Positions 13,265-24,407 of a stretch of 54,377 nt of DNA are shown one piece after another (within the stretch, counting starts at the first letter, position 1; every line of letters starts with the position of its first letter). Both the position numbers and the translations under genes were made by a program. The DNA is taken from NCBI GenBank assembly GCA_009801015.1, contig VHZZ01000921.1:89152-143528 (forward strand), read 5' to 3'. This stretch comes from Silene noctiflora (lineage: Eukaryota > Streptophyta > Magnoliopsida > Caryophyllales > Caryophyllaceae). The notes beneath the pieces are model-generated. The model did no database searches, was not told the origin of the DNA, and worked only from the letters and a program-made list of their open reading frames with translations.

Positions 13265-13451
13265 CAGCAATTCTCATTTGTGACGGAAGATATCCGTCAC
13301 AAATGAGAAGACGGGTATCATTTTGTGAGACAAAATGCCCAAATAGAGGAGAGAGGAAAGCAAGTGGGGGTGCCCCCACCTTGTCCCCCTATTNGTTTTG
13401 TAAGTGACATTATCCGTCACAAGGACCGACCCGTCACAGGGATACGCTTTG
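13265..13451 (-). mobile_element. MULE-type MITE, copy 1
   Basis: Flanked by 9-bp direct repeats ATAAATTAA (13256-13264 and 13452-13460), the target-duplication length of Mutator-like elements. Ends are CAGCAATTCTCATTTGTGAC and GACGGG/ATACGCTTTG. The interior matches the 38637 copy closely but in opposite orientation. The 13394 N is inside it. A perfect 17-bp hairpin is at the left end. Confidence 0.8.
13271..13309. repeat. Perfect 17-bp hairpin at MITE end
   Basis: TTCTCATTTGTGACGGA, a 5-base loop AGATA, then the exact reverse complement. It forms the terminal hairpin of the MULE-type MITE. Confidence 0.85.
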
Positions 13452-13837
13452 ATAAATTAAAGCTTTGACAAAATCAATTCGATCAATTTGACCAAAGAGA
13501 GTCATTGAGAGCATACAATTGGAATCCCTGATTTCTGAATTCTGACAGTTAGTTTGGAGAAATCGACTTTTAAAGGTCATATGCACCTTTTTTTTTAATG
13601 TCTTTGACAAAGCTTAATTAATTAATTAAAAACTATCTTCAATGTATATTGATCAATAAAAACATCTAAAATCAAACGTAACAAAGAGTACGAACAAGGA
13701 GTCGCAATCGAAACCAGTTAATTTTATGTCCTAGAATAAAACCTTTTTTCAAACATAATTATTAATGGGTAAATTAGTATTAAAAATTCGTTTTACAATA
13801 AATTTGTATTAGACCGTTTTACAGGATTATAAGTGTA

Positions 13838-14005
13838 CAAATTCTCATTTGTGACAGGCAATATCCGTCACAATCTTGTGACGGGTCAAATAAAACTCAC
13901 TTAATTAGATGAAGACAAGCCATTTGTAATTCTCTAGGTACTTTTTCTTTTGTCTTATCTAACCCATGTGAGTAATATTTAACCCGTCATCACCGATACT
14001 TATCG
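13838..14005 (-). mobile_element. MULE-type MITE, diverged copy
   Basis: Starts CAAATTCTCATTTGTGACAG and ends AACCCGTCATCACC..CTTATCG, which pairs with the ends of the 22115 copy. I do not find a 9-bp target duplication, so it is probably old or rearranged. Confidence 0.6.
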
Positions 14006-14349
14006 AAAATGGCAAAAGATTGGAGCCCTCATTGTGGCAAGAAGGGCATTAGAGAAACCGACATGGAGTAAAAAGAAAGGCATTCTCCACTATATCTTGG
14101 TTGGTGGGACCATACATTTTAAGCGCAATTGGTGTACGTATTATTACTGAGTACAAAAATAATGTTGTCTCGTGACATCGTGGCCAGAAAACTATTCAAT
14201 TTTGTTGAGTAATGTGTTGATAAACTTCCTCTAAAATTATTACTTTTACTCCCTCCATCTCGATTAATAGAATCGGAACATAAAAAATGACTGTAAAAAA
14301 TGGAAAGAATTCATTCTTTTCTAGATCAGTTATAATCTAAAGAGTCTAA

Positions 14350-14731
14350 GGGTAAGATTATCCGTTAGACTTTCCAAAGTCTTAAGACTTTGCCACATCA
14401 ACTTTCCACTAACTTTTATTATTTCTTTATTGTTCAGACTTACCTAAGACTTTATACATTATCCGTCAGACCTACCTCAGACTTTATTTTTCAACTTTTC
14501 CACATTACTTCTTTTTATTTTTACAAAAGAAAGAACATATGAAAGCCTCTAATTGGATAATTTTCAATCATGGTGGGGTCAAGACTCACCTCAAAGTGTT
14601 AAGTTGAGTCTTGAATTTACAAGACTCAACTTAAGACTTTGTCAAGACCAACGTAGATTATTGGTAGTCTTGTGTGAGTCTTGTCTCAAGACTTACCAAA
14701 TCTTATCTCAAGACTACCAATAATCTTACCC
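14350..14731. mobile_element. Unclassified inverted-repeat MITE with GGGTAAGATTAT ends
   Basis: GGGTAAGATTATCCGTTAGAC at the left pairs with ACTACCAATAATCTTACCC at the right. The inside is full of AGTCTT/AAGACT words, giving long self-complementarity. No clear target duplication is seen. A Stowaway-like start (ACTCCCTCCATCTCG) lies just before it at 14250. Confidence 0.5.
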
Positions 14732-15290
14732 CTGTTAATAAAATTTACGGATTTAAAATACGTATTTTGCGGTTTATCACGTAGGCCCGGGTTTTGAAAT
14801 AGACGGCGCTTTATTTTTCTTACCAACACCAAAGTCCAAGAGTTCCCACATAGTCTTTAAAAAAAGCTGATCTATGAAAATGATCTACAGAATTACTGCC
14901 ATATTCTAAAGAATTCCTCATTTTGTACTGTTTCTATCAGAATCATCCAGGGGCGGTAACCTTACGTTTGATTCAATAAACAAACACACAAACAAACAAA
15001 CATTAAACTTCCTCATTTGCATCAATCACATTCAACAAATTCTTCGTTTTTCAGTGTTTCTGTAGAGTACTAAGTTCAAACTTCAGCAGCAAAAGTTTCT
15101 GTTTTGGGCACAATTCTGAGAATTATCAACTTGATTTACCAGAAAAAGCTGATAATTTGATCTGGGGATTGCTTAAAAATCTCTATAGAAGGCTGAATTT
15201 TACTGTTGGTGATCTGGGCTTTGCTGGATTTTGTGTGAATTTTGAGTTGGATTGTAATTGAAGATCTTGGTTTTCTCAGAAATTTACTGG
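14732..15290. promoter_or_regulatory. PERK promoter and 5' leader region
   Basis: The last ~300 bp before the leader intron (about 14980-15290) look transcribed: CA-rich repeats (ACAAACAAACAAAC) then T-rich leader. I do not see a convincing TATA box. Nothing else recognisable. Confidence 0.35.
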
Positions 15291-15737
15291 GTATGTTTAA
15301 TTATGCTGTGATTATGTTTACTTGATTCAAAGTTTTAGTCTTTTTCAAGTATATGCTATATTGCTGTATGTGATCTGTATTTTGCTTGATTTCTTATAGT
15401 TATTATACTCCGTCCATCTCAATCATTTGTTTTAACTTTGTTATTCTTGTGATGGGTGTCGTAATCAAAGGTAAACAAATGATTGGGACGGAGGTAGTAC
15501 AAGTTTGCAAGTTTGGCTGTTGAGAATTTAGATTCTTTAGCTTGTAAGTTAAGGTTTGGTCTGAAAAATTGAGAAGTTTGCATTGCTGAAGTTGATTTTG
15601 CAGTATAGTATTGGACTGGATTGGAGTGTATTTGGGGATAGTATTGTTGGTTGAAGATTTATGAACTTTATGAGTGCTGATGATTGTGAGATTTCGGTTT
15701 CAAAATGGTGTATATGAACATTTGAATACCCTGTTAG
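15291..15737 (+). other. Probable 5'-UTR intron of the PERK gene
   Basis: A GTATGT donor follows ATTTACTGG at 15291 and a TTAG acceptor ends exactly before the ATG at 15738. The leader upstream (about 15000-15290) is T-rich with several short upstream ATGs. A leader intron just before the start codon would remove the T-rich stretch. It contains an 87-bp Stowaway MITE. This is inferred from splice signals alone. Confidence 0.5.
15408..15494. mobile_element. Short Stowaway MITE in the PERK leader intron
   Basis: CTCCGTCCATCTCAATCATT at the left, ATGATTGGGACGGAG at the right, with TA just outside. Only 87 bp, similar in layout to the 8496 copy. Confidence 0.65.
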
Positions 15738-18700
15738 ATGGCGGCCATTTCGCCATCTCCTAATTCTGCACCATCCATTGTGCCAACAACGCCTACTACC
15801 ACGTCACCACCGCCTTCAACGATTCCTCCTTCTATCCTATCACCACCTATTGCTAGTGTTCAACCTGAGGCCAATCCACCTGAGGCTTCAATCCCTTCAC
15901 CTCCAAATGCCCTGCCACCTAGCAATTCAGGAACTCCTCCTGCTGCACCTCCACCAGTAGAGTCAACTCCACCACCTACACCAAGTGCACCACCCCCTTC
16001 TCCGCCGTTATTGCCTCCTGCGATTCCTATTCCACCACAAACACCTCCACCCGTTGCTTCCTCACCACCTTTACCCAGTGTATCCCCACCCCCACCACAA
16101 ACAAACCTGCCAGTAAGTTCACCTCCACCTGACAAAGCTCCGCCACCAAGCCCACTTGTTACCTCACCTCCTCCACCAGAGCAGGTGTCGCCAAATCCTC
16201 CTGAAGAATCTCCACCACCTCCACCATTGTCAAAGCCTCCCAGAAGTGCACCATCTCCGCCAGCTTCAACCCCACCTGATAAATCACCCACACCACCGTC
16301 AGCAGCACCGCCTCATGGCTCTTCGTCTCGACCAGAGGTGCCACCTCCAAAGGATTCGCCTCCAACCTCTACTGGTTCGGCTCCTCCACCTTCTGTGATA
16401 CCGGGGACACCGACACCTGTTGTTCAGATTCCTCCACCTTCTTCGCTTTCTCCTCCAGGTAGTTTGATAAAGGCTCCACCTTCTCCTGGGTTACCTGGCA
16501 ATAAATCTGGCTTTCCACAAACTGGTAATAATGCACCAAGTAAGGGAGGAATTGGTTCTGGTGGAGCTGTTGCTATCGGTGTAATTATTGGGGCATTAAT
16601 ACTTGGACTCGTTGGTTTGATTGCTGTGTGGATGATTAAGCGTAAAAAAAGATCTCATGGAGTCAATGATGGCCATGTCATTCCTGCCTCTATAGGGTCT
16701 TCCCCGCGATCAGGTAATATTATGTTTGTGCCTTTTTATCCCTCATGCAGTGCATATGTTCATATATTATTCCTTTGCTGGCCCTAATTTTAGCCTGTAA
16801 ACTTCTGTAAAACCTACTAATTACTGCCTAAAGTGTTGCCTGATCGTCGAGAAGATCCTATACAGATCGAAACTCACTCGTGATTTTTACTCTGATTTCA
16901 GATATAAAACTGTTAGCAAAAGCAGATTACCCAACTTCATATTATGGAGGGGGTTCTGGTACTCTTACCCCTACTGATCATGGTGGATTTGGTCAATCAA
17001 GGTCTTGGTTCACATATCAAGAGTTATCTGACGCAACCGGCGGGTTTTCTGATGAAAATCTTTTGGGTGAAGGTGGATTTGGTTGTGTATATAAAGGCCA
17101 CCTGGTGGATGGCCGCATAGTTGCTGTGAAACAGCTAAAAATTGGTGGTGGGCAGGGGGAGCGGGAATTCAAAGCAGAAGTGGAAATAATTAGTCGTATC
17201 CACCATCGCCATTTGGTTTCTCTTGTTGGATACTGCATTTGGGAAAGTAAGAGGCTACTTGTTTATGACTATGTTCCTAACAACACCCTTCATTTCCATC
17301 TTCACGGTAAAAATTTGAGTCTTCTACCTTAACTTGTTTGCATGTTGTAACTTCCAAGCCTTATATAGTTTGTCTACTGTTGTAGGAGAAGGCAGGCCAG
17401 TTATGGAATGGGCTATGCGTGTTAAGATTGCTATTGGTGCTGCTCGGGGTATTGCATATCTCCATGAAGATTGTGAGTGTTACTCTTCTGTAATTGCCTT
17501 TGTAATGATGGATTTATTGCTGTCTCAATCTGAATGTTTTATCAGATGAGTTAAATGCTGTCTCTCTCTGAATATCTCGTCACTTTGAATTTTTATTATT
17601 GTAATTATGGATCTAGTGTGATGTTCTCAAATTGAGCTGGAAGTGCATCATTTTGTTATCTACTCCCTCCGATCCAGACAAATGGTAACATAGGGAAAAA
17701 GTGGTTATTTAAGAAAAGGTGGAAAAGTGAGGGGTAAAGTAGGAAAAATTGATTGGGGATTATGATGTAATAAAGCAAAATGGCTCATAAAGTGGCCGCT
17801 CTCAAATTTTTAACCATATGATGAGTCCTGTAACCTCATATCTGGAATTTTTTCTGTTTTTGTTTTCTTGAAAAACTACTTTTTTTTGTGTGAAGAATTT
17901 ATGTCAAGACTCAAGCCCCTGATATTTATGTGTGTGCCATCATGGACATAACTCCGTTTTTTCACTCCATACTCGGCTTTTAACTTTTGTTACTAATGGT
18001 TTCTGTATTTTTGTTCTATTCTGTGCCTCTGTGGGATTACTGGATTCAATGACATGTTTTGAAGTGATAAAGATTGAGAGTGGTGGGATCTAGACTCTAA
18101 TATATGGCCTTAAAAATTAAAATCCATATAGGCATCCATCTTAAGACGGAGGTATCCGTCTTAATAATAAAATGGGTCAAATATCATCCCACATGGGCAT
18201 ATAGGACATCTTTTGTTCTTCCCAATGTATTCTGGTTTTGGCTTATCCCTCCCACATGGGCATATTTGCTGTCTTAAGCTTAAGACAGATATACCCGTCT
18301 TAAATGAGAATTTGCCTAAAATCCATTGGTTGGGGGTGATACTCTTGAGTTTTGACTTGCTTAGTAAATTATATTTCCTATTTGTTTTCTTGTTTGTTGC
18401 TACTCGTACATACTTCTTTACTTCTGGCATACTCTCGTTCTTATAGTATTTTCTTAGTTTTCTCTTTTGGTTTTTTCGCACTTAATTTACCCTTTGTGTC
18501 TCCTCCAAGTTCTCTCTCACCATGACAATTCATGTTAGCATATCCCAAATCGTTTGGGGATGTTGTTGTATGACCAGTAGAAAACCTAATGTGCCACTGT
18601 TTTGTATTTTTGCTTACAGTTTCTGTTTTTTTACTTGTATGTGCCCTTACCAGGTCATCCACGAATTATCCACAGAGACATTAAGTCCTCAAATATTCTT

Positions 18701-20872
18701 ATAGATAACAACTATGAAGCTCAGGCATGTTATTCTGTCACAATTTCTTTTGCCCAACTGCAAGGTCATCTTCCCAATACCCTACAGACAATGTTCTTCT
18801 TTTTCATACAGGTTTCTGATTTTGGGTTGGCTAAATTGGCGATGGACGCAGATACACATGTTAGCACTCGTGTCATGGGAACATTTGGGTACTTATATAA
18901 TAACTGACTGCCTCCATAGAGATTTGTACCTTGGCGATCACTTTCTTAGAAATGACAGCTGGATGTGGGTGGTACCCCGGCTAAATGACCTTTCTGTTTC
19001 TTTTCAGATACATGGCTCCTGAGTATGCTACAACTGGTAAACTGACCGAGAAATCAGATGTATACTCTTACGGAGTTGTCCTTCTAGAGCTTATAACAGG
19101 GCGTAGACCTGTGGATGTATCTCAACCCTTGGGAGATGAAAGTCTAGTTGAATGGGTATGTCATAGTCAGTGTTGTTGGCCTTCTCTTGTTCCGTTGTGC
19201 TTGTAGCTTTCTCCTTTATGGCAGAGATACTTATTGTGGTCTTTTTGCCTCGTTCCCTGTCCTGTTAATAACGTCCCTTCCAGGCTTATTCACTTTACAT
19301 GGTTTTGTTTCGTATAACATCTTGCTACAGATATTGAGGTCTAATTTTTATTTCTTGCTGAGACACATCGTATCTCATCACAATGACTACTTACCATTTG
19401 CCAACCGAGCTAATATTGAATTATCACAAAGTCAAAACCTAGAGCATAATAAGACCAGGTCAAGTAATTGACTGATCGAATGATGTACAGGCTAACTGTC
19501 TTGGGAGTTGTTCTTTTCACTTTTATAATGATGTACAGGCTAACTGTCTTGTGAAGTAATTAACTGAATGTACAGGCCAAGTGAGTGAAGGGGTTGTCAA
19601 TTTTTTATTTATTTTTTTGAATTTTTAAAATTTCTGACATGCTTAAAAACGTGCGAGACAAAAATAAGTCTCTTAAAAGTTACTCTTAGAAAGGTTCAGG
19701 AAATGTAGCTGAACTGCTGAAGTAAACTTCAGAAACAACAATTGTCCTTTTTATGGACAGTGGCAAAGGTTTGCTCTTTCTGGGTTCGAATAAATGTTTA
19801 TTTTTGATTTTGGAAAGTTTAAATTTCCTGACGCACTTTCTCCCTCATCTCCCTTTACTACTGCTAACACAAGTGGCCATGGTGCATGTAAATTTCTATC
19901 TGCTCTTATTCAACTGCAAGTACTTATTTTGTTACTGTCATTTTGAATCAAAATGTTTCACATCTCAGGCCCGTCCTTTGCTTCCTCGTGCACTTGATAC
20001 GGGAGAGTTTGATAATTTGGTGGATCCTCGTCTTGAAAAGAACTATATCGAGAGTGAGATGTTCCGAATGATTGAGGCAGCTGCAGCTTGTGTGAGACAT
20101 TCAGCTTCAAAGAGACCGAGAATGGGACAGGTAACTGTCTGGATTGAATATAGTTAATCGATTGTTTTCGTATAAAGGGAGCCACAATGGCAAGTTGGAC
20201 TCTAACAGGAGTTGAGCTCAGGTCGTGGTACCACATCGCATGACTCTTCCGAGGAAGCTAGCTTACATCTGCATTTAGTTAATTGTAACTGCGGTTATCG
20301 GAGGATCTAAGGATGCCTTGGTGAATTTGTAACTTCTACCTAATTATGTATACAAACTCCCAGGCTCCGTTCACTGATAGAGTTCACCAGTAGGATATCA
20401 AGAAAACCGACAATTTATGCTTGCTATTTTTTTGCAGGTTGTTAGAGCTTTAAGTGTATCCGACTCCGGGGACTTATCAAATGGATTGAAGGTGGGTGAA
20501 AGTCAAATCTATGATTCTGCTCAACAATCTGCTGAAATAAGATGGTTTAGAAGAATGGCATTTGGCAGCCAGGATAGCAGCATCTTTGATTCTTTGAGTC
20601 AGCCTTCCCAAAACCTTGGCTTTTCGACCCAAAGCCGGCAGAATCGGTCTTTCTCAGCTCAGTCCATGCACAGTTCCCAAAACCCAAGTTTTGTGGACCA
20701 GCGTGGAGTTAATTTAAACTTTTTGGATGAGCATGGACCAGCTGCCAATTATTCGAGGCAGTCAAACCAGAATGCACATTGGTCAACTGATCAGCGCAGT
20801 CAGAATGTTGATCATTCAAACCGTGGTAGTCGTAGCATGAATCCTTTCCAAGAAGATACCCCAAACCAATGA
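15738..20872 (+). CDS. PERK: Proline-rich extensin-like receptor kinase (PERK)
   Basis: Eight coding exons: 15738-16713, 16902-17306, 17386-17472, 18654-18724, 18812-18888, 19008-19155, 19969-20130, 20438-20872. Total 2361 nt, 786 aa. Residues 1-260 are a Pro/Ser-rich, extensin-like ectodomain with many SPPPP-type runs. Residues about 275-298 are one membrane span followed by a KRKKR stop-transfer signal. The kinase domain has the glycine loop GEGGFG (381-386), VAVK Lys402, HRD Asp498, DFG Asp516 and the APEYA motif, so it should be active. The tail is Gln/Ser/Asn-rich. There is no obvious N-terminal signal peptide, as is usual in PERKs, which sit in the plasma membrane and sense the cell wall. 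Intron 4 begins GC at 18725-18726 (CAG|GCATGT) instead of GT. Intron 3 (17473-18653) holds a MULE-type MITE and a Stowaway remnant. Best match by recollection is the PERK8-10 group. Confidence 0.95.
17663..17770. mobile_element. Stowaway MITE remnant in PERK intron 3
   Basis: ACTCCCTCCGATCCAGACAA followed by typical purine-rich Stowaway interior; no matching right end is evident. Confidence 0.4.
18128..18317 (+). mobile_element. MULE-type MITE in PERK intron 3
   Basis: Flanked by the 9-bp direct repeat AAAATCCAT (18119-18127 and 18318-18326). The right end GAGAATTTGCCT matches other copies; the inner ends are CTTAAGACGGA and its near-complement. It is 190 bp and lies about 340 bp before the exon-4 splice acceptor. 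Confidence 0.75.
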
Positions 20873-21644
20873 TGGAACCTGAACTGAGGTCTGAGGATCG
20901 CTAAGTTCATCTCAAGGTATTTGTAATTTTGGTCAAAACCCATTAATCTGAACTTTGTGCCAATGGTCATTCTTGACTTAGATCGATGTAACTATTACCC
21001 TGAACTTTGCACAGAAAGTTTTGCTTTCGACTTTCCTAACTATTTTTTGTTCCTGTAAGTAAAAGAAAAGTGTATGTGAATGAAAGTTTTCACTTCTGCG
21101 TCTTTAATCGTCTTAACTCGTAGCTTTCATGTACACTGTACACTGATTATTAATGTGCATTTCAAGGTTCAGAAGATTATGAGCTATGTTCAAGGTTAAG
21201 CAATATACTTGATAATTTGCTTGAAGAAAACAAATTACTCTATCCGTCTCAATCAAAGGCAGAAAATGATGGGAACGGAGAGAGTATTAGACGTGCCTTA
21301 ACATTTCGGGTTTTCTTACCGTTTCTTTGATTCCTTTTCTATAAATGTGCTAACTTAGAAGTTTGCTGCCCATGTTGCTGAAGGATCTTACAGGATTTGG
21401 GATATTTATATTACTTGTAAGACAAGTTTATCTTATGTAAGTAACTTACAAAAGGAAGATACCTGAATGTGCTTACCCTAGAAGTATGCCTGAAGAAACA
21501 ACAGTCTTTAGTATATGTTTGCTCATCTTTCTAAACACCCTGCAAAAATGTGAAAGAAACCCGTCTCTCCATACCCGTCTTTCCTTCTTTACCCTCCCCT
21601 CCTTTCTTCATTACCGTTCTTCATCAATTCCGCACTACCTCATA
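20873..21644. other. PERK 3' UTR and leader of the small gene
   Basis: The PERK 3' UTR runs from 20873. A 51-bp inverted element with Stowaway-like ends (CTATCCGTCTCAATCA and GGGAACGGAGAGAG) sits at 21237-21287. The T/C-rich leader of the small gene covers about 21500-21644. Confidence 0.4.
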
Positions 21645-22091
21645 ATGGCAGAGGATTGCAACACACTAGTCTCCGACTGCATCGTCATATCATGCTGTTG
21701 TCAATGCTTGATCCTACAACTGGTCGTCTTCGTCTTCACACAACTCCCTCGTAAACTTGCTTGTAAGACGAAGAAGAGCCTAAGACGAAGGAAGATTAAT
21801 AAAGGAAAGGAAGGGAAAAGGACATATGACCGGACAGATGATGGACGGTCGGTCTCGATGCGAATGTTAGAGCTAGAAGGGATTTCTATGACCAAGTTGC
21901 ATAGATGGGGGAGTTGTTTAGATGAAGTAGAGAAAGTATTGGAAGGATTGTCAATGAAAGGAGAATTTGCATTTGGGAGTTTTTGGGGTGGAAATCATAG
22001 AGAAAATGGAGGGTTTTTAGAATATGGTGATCACGTTGTACATTTTCATCTCATTGAAGTTGTTGGCATAAATCATCATATTTCTAACTAA
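21645..22091 (+). CDS. Small plant protein of unknown function, Cys-rich hydrophobic N-terminus
   Basis: Single exon, 148 aa. It starts MAEDCNTLVSDCIVISCCCQ, then a hydrophobic stretch to about residue 33, then a strongly basic segment (KLACKTKKSLRRRK, about residues 36-55), and a less conserved C-terminal part. The ATG at 21645 is preferred over an in-frame ATG at 21486 because the residues before it look like translated T/C-rich leader. I recall similar small uncharacterised plant proteins that begin with an acidic N-terminus, CCCQC and a basic block (Arabidopsis At3g11690/At5g06380 type), but I cannot verify that. The Cys cluster next to a hydrophobic helix and a basic patch suggests a membrane-associated, possibly lipid-modified protein (inference). 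A MITE lies 24 bp after the stop codon. Confidence 0.7.
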   Translation: MAEDCNTLVSDCIVISCCCQCLILQLVVFVFTQLPRKLACKTKKSLRRRKINKGKEGKRTYDRTDDGRSVSMRMLELEGISMTKLHRWGSCLDEVEKVLEGLSMKGEFAFGSFWGGNHRENGGFLEYGDHVVHFHLIEVVGINHHISN

Positions 22092-22114
22092 TTCTTGTGG
22101 TGGTTGTCCTCATA

Positions 22115-22281
22115 CAATAAGTCTCCATGTGACGGGTCAGTATCACCCACCTGGATAGATAGGACAAAAGCAAGAGTGTTTAGGAAATGACAAATAGTTT
22201 GTCTTTATCTACCCAAGTGGATATTATTTAACCCGTCACAAGCTTGGGACGGATATCGCCTGTCACAAATGAGAATTTGTG
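22115..22281 (+). mobile_element. MULE-type MITE just after the small gene
   Basis: Flanked by 9-bp direct repeats GTCCTCATA (22106-22114 and 22282-22290). Ends CAATAAGTCTCCATGTGACG and CACAAATGAGAATTTGTG. It starts 24 bp after the stop codon at 22091, so it is probably inside the 3' UTR or right at the polyadenylation region. Confidence 0.8.
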
Positions 22282-22658
22282 GTCCTCATATCTACTTGCT
22301 TAAATAAATGTATGCATATATGGAGCAAGTTGCCTCTTATAACAACCACAACTTTGCTTCTCTTACTTTTTCTTCGTTAATGTTGAATTTTTTTGGATTA
22401 AAAAGACGGGGTAAATTCCGAGAGCTATAGTAAGGTCTTAGATAAATTTGGAAAAAAATAAATAACACGAATAAAACAAATAAACCCTTAATAAGTGCCA
22501 GCATCAAAAATCAACTCGAGGAGTCGTCTTTTGTCTCATCCTTTTCTCCTCTCTAAACGTTTATGTTAAATGGTTGGTTGTATAATTCAAATGTTTATGT
22601 GAATGTTATAGGATTGATGGTTTAGGTCGTATGTTGTACAATGTGAATGTAGAGTGTG

Positions 22659-22834
22659 TGTTAGGGTACAAATACATGTCTTATATCGATGGTGTAAAGG
22701 CGAATGTTTTGGGAATGAGTTTAAAAGTAAAATCACGAGGGTTTGGTTTAAAGCTGACAACATCATACTAATGTGGACCGTGGATACAAGTGCAGAAGGA
22801 GCCCGATAAAAAGTATCAACGCTTTCGCACAACA
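22659..22834 (+). mobile_element. Short tRNA-iMet-primed LTR (TRIM-like), plus orientation
   Basis: Starts TGTTAGGGTACAAATAC and ends TTTCGCACAACA. It is followed after two bases by a primer-binding site TGGTATCAGAG (22837-22847) complementary to the 3' end of initiator tRNA-Met. It aligns along its length with the reverse complement of 49359-49588. No second LTR is seen nearby, so the element is incomplete or degenerate. 22848-23230 may be its internal part. Confidence 0.65.
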
Positions 22835-22847
22835 AATGGTATCAGAG

Positions 22848-24254
22848 TATCAGGCCTAGTGGTTTGACGTGGCACTAAAGCAATATATTGTTACATATAA
22901 TGGGAGAATTCATCCCAAAAGCTAGCTTAAAGAGTGGTAGAGCCAATTCTATATAAACCTCCTACAGGTCTCTTTAATGACCAAGTGGGACATTTGCAAT
23001 GGATCGTATCATATATGGAGACCAAATTCAAGGTATTTTGGAGATGAGTTTGATATGCAGGTGTAGCACAAGTTCCATGAAGAGACACATGATATATCAG
23101 TTAACGAAGGATGTCTAAAAATTGGGGTTGTATTTGTTTATTCGGGAAGGCATACATTTGATTTTACTGTAGATATTGTCAATCACCTGAAATCAAGATC
23201 GGAGATTGACCTTATCCAATATAACCTGACCCGAATATTTATTATTACATTCTAATTATTATTCATAAAAACTTAATAATAGTTAATCCGAAATTGACCT
23301 GACCCAACCCGACCTGACTTGAACTCTGCAAACTCGTAATTGACCTATCCAAACCCGACTTGGTTGTACAAATAGGAAACAGCCGAGCTCCTACTGCTAA
23401 GTGATTCAAAGAATGTATCCATCTTTTCTAGGTTTCAGAATTAGTCCACGAAAGTTGGCATTGATTTAGTTTACTACCCTTAGTTTATTTCTAATCATAA
23501 CCACTAATGTGGTGGTATCATAGATTATGTTTTCTTGAATTGGCAAGTCAAATGTTAAAAAGGAAAATGATTTGGCGCTACCGGGCGACACCAATTTCGG
23601 CGTCACCTTTTCATATCTAATAAGTGAAAGTCCCTATAATAATTGATGCATGTGAGAGGGCGACACCCAATTTCAGCGTCACCCGATAACGCCCCTATCA
23701 TCATCCAATGTTAAATACCATGTCAATTGTCAAACGGCTTACCTGCAACCGCACGTTAGGGAGCATCTCTTCACATGTACTTATGTATCACATTTAATCC
23801 ACCATGATATCACATTCGGTGGAGTTCGGAAAGGCTGGTAGGGATACTCGTCTCTGCTATAGACGGAATATTTCAAAGTTTTTACTTGAAAATTTCCAAC
23901 GTTTTTCTAGTTTTCCTTATCCATCAAGATTTGTTGGCAGAATTTAATAGATTAGATTATCCACCAGCAACGTAGATGATAAGATAAAATTTACCAGAAC
24001 TAGTTTAACCTCGTCATAAAAACTACCATAACAAAAGAGATTATGAAAACAACTAGTGCGATAAATAAATTCCGAAAATTCCAACTCCAAACTCTAAAAC
24101 CATTGAAAATTAATACCTATATTTGGAAATAATATTCCATTAAAATAGTCAAATGATAAACAAACAATAACACATCTCCATCACACATAATTACATGTTC
24201 TCCATGAACAAGATTTGCAACTCCATAATCCTTTATGCATTGAAATGGTCTTAT
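22848..24254. other. Intergenic DNA upstream of the CML gene
   Basis: Includes the likely internal remnant of the LTR element, then AT-rich DNA. A GACCTGACCC-type low-complexity stretch lies at 23210-23360. Two similar words, GGGCGACACCAATTTCGGCG (23583) and GGGCGACACCCAATTTCAGC (23658), are about 75 bp apart. No gene is seen. Confidence 0.35.
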
Positions 24255-24266
24255 TATATATAAAAG
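24255..24266 (+). promoter_or_regulatory. TATA box of the CML gene
   Basis: TATATATAAAAG lies about 142 bp before the ATG at 24408. It is followed by a C/T/A-rich leader, as expected for a transcription start near 24285-24300. No other strong TATA box is seen between it and the start codon. Confidence 0.6.
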
Positions 24267-24407
24267 ACTTTTCTCCTACTTTTTTCTCTTTTATTCATTT
24301 TATCCACCCCTTCATCTCAAACCACATTTATTAATTTATTTCATACAAAATAACCCTCAAACCCTTCAACAAATTCCCACAAAAAACCCTAGACAAAATT
24401 TTACAAA

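Noticed and set aside
13176..13379. Similar reading frames at 13176-13379 (minus) and 38554-38850 (plus)
   Set aside because: The similarity is due to the two MULE-type MITE copies, which are not coding.
15860..16291. Antisense Gly-rich reading frame over PERK exon 1
   Set aside because: It is the complement of the Pro-rich (CCN) codons, so glycine codons (GGN) and no stops arise automatically.
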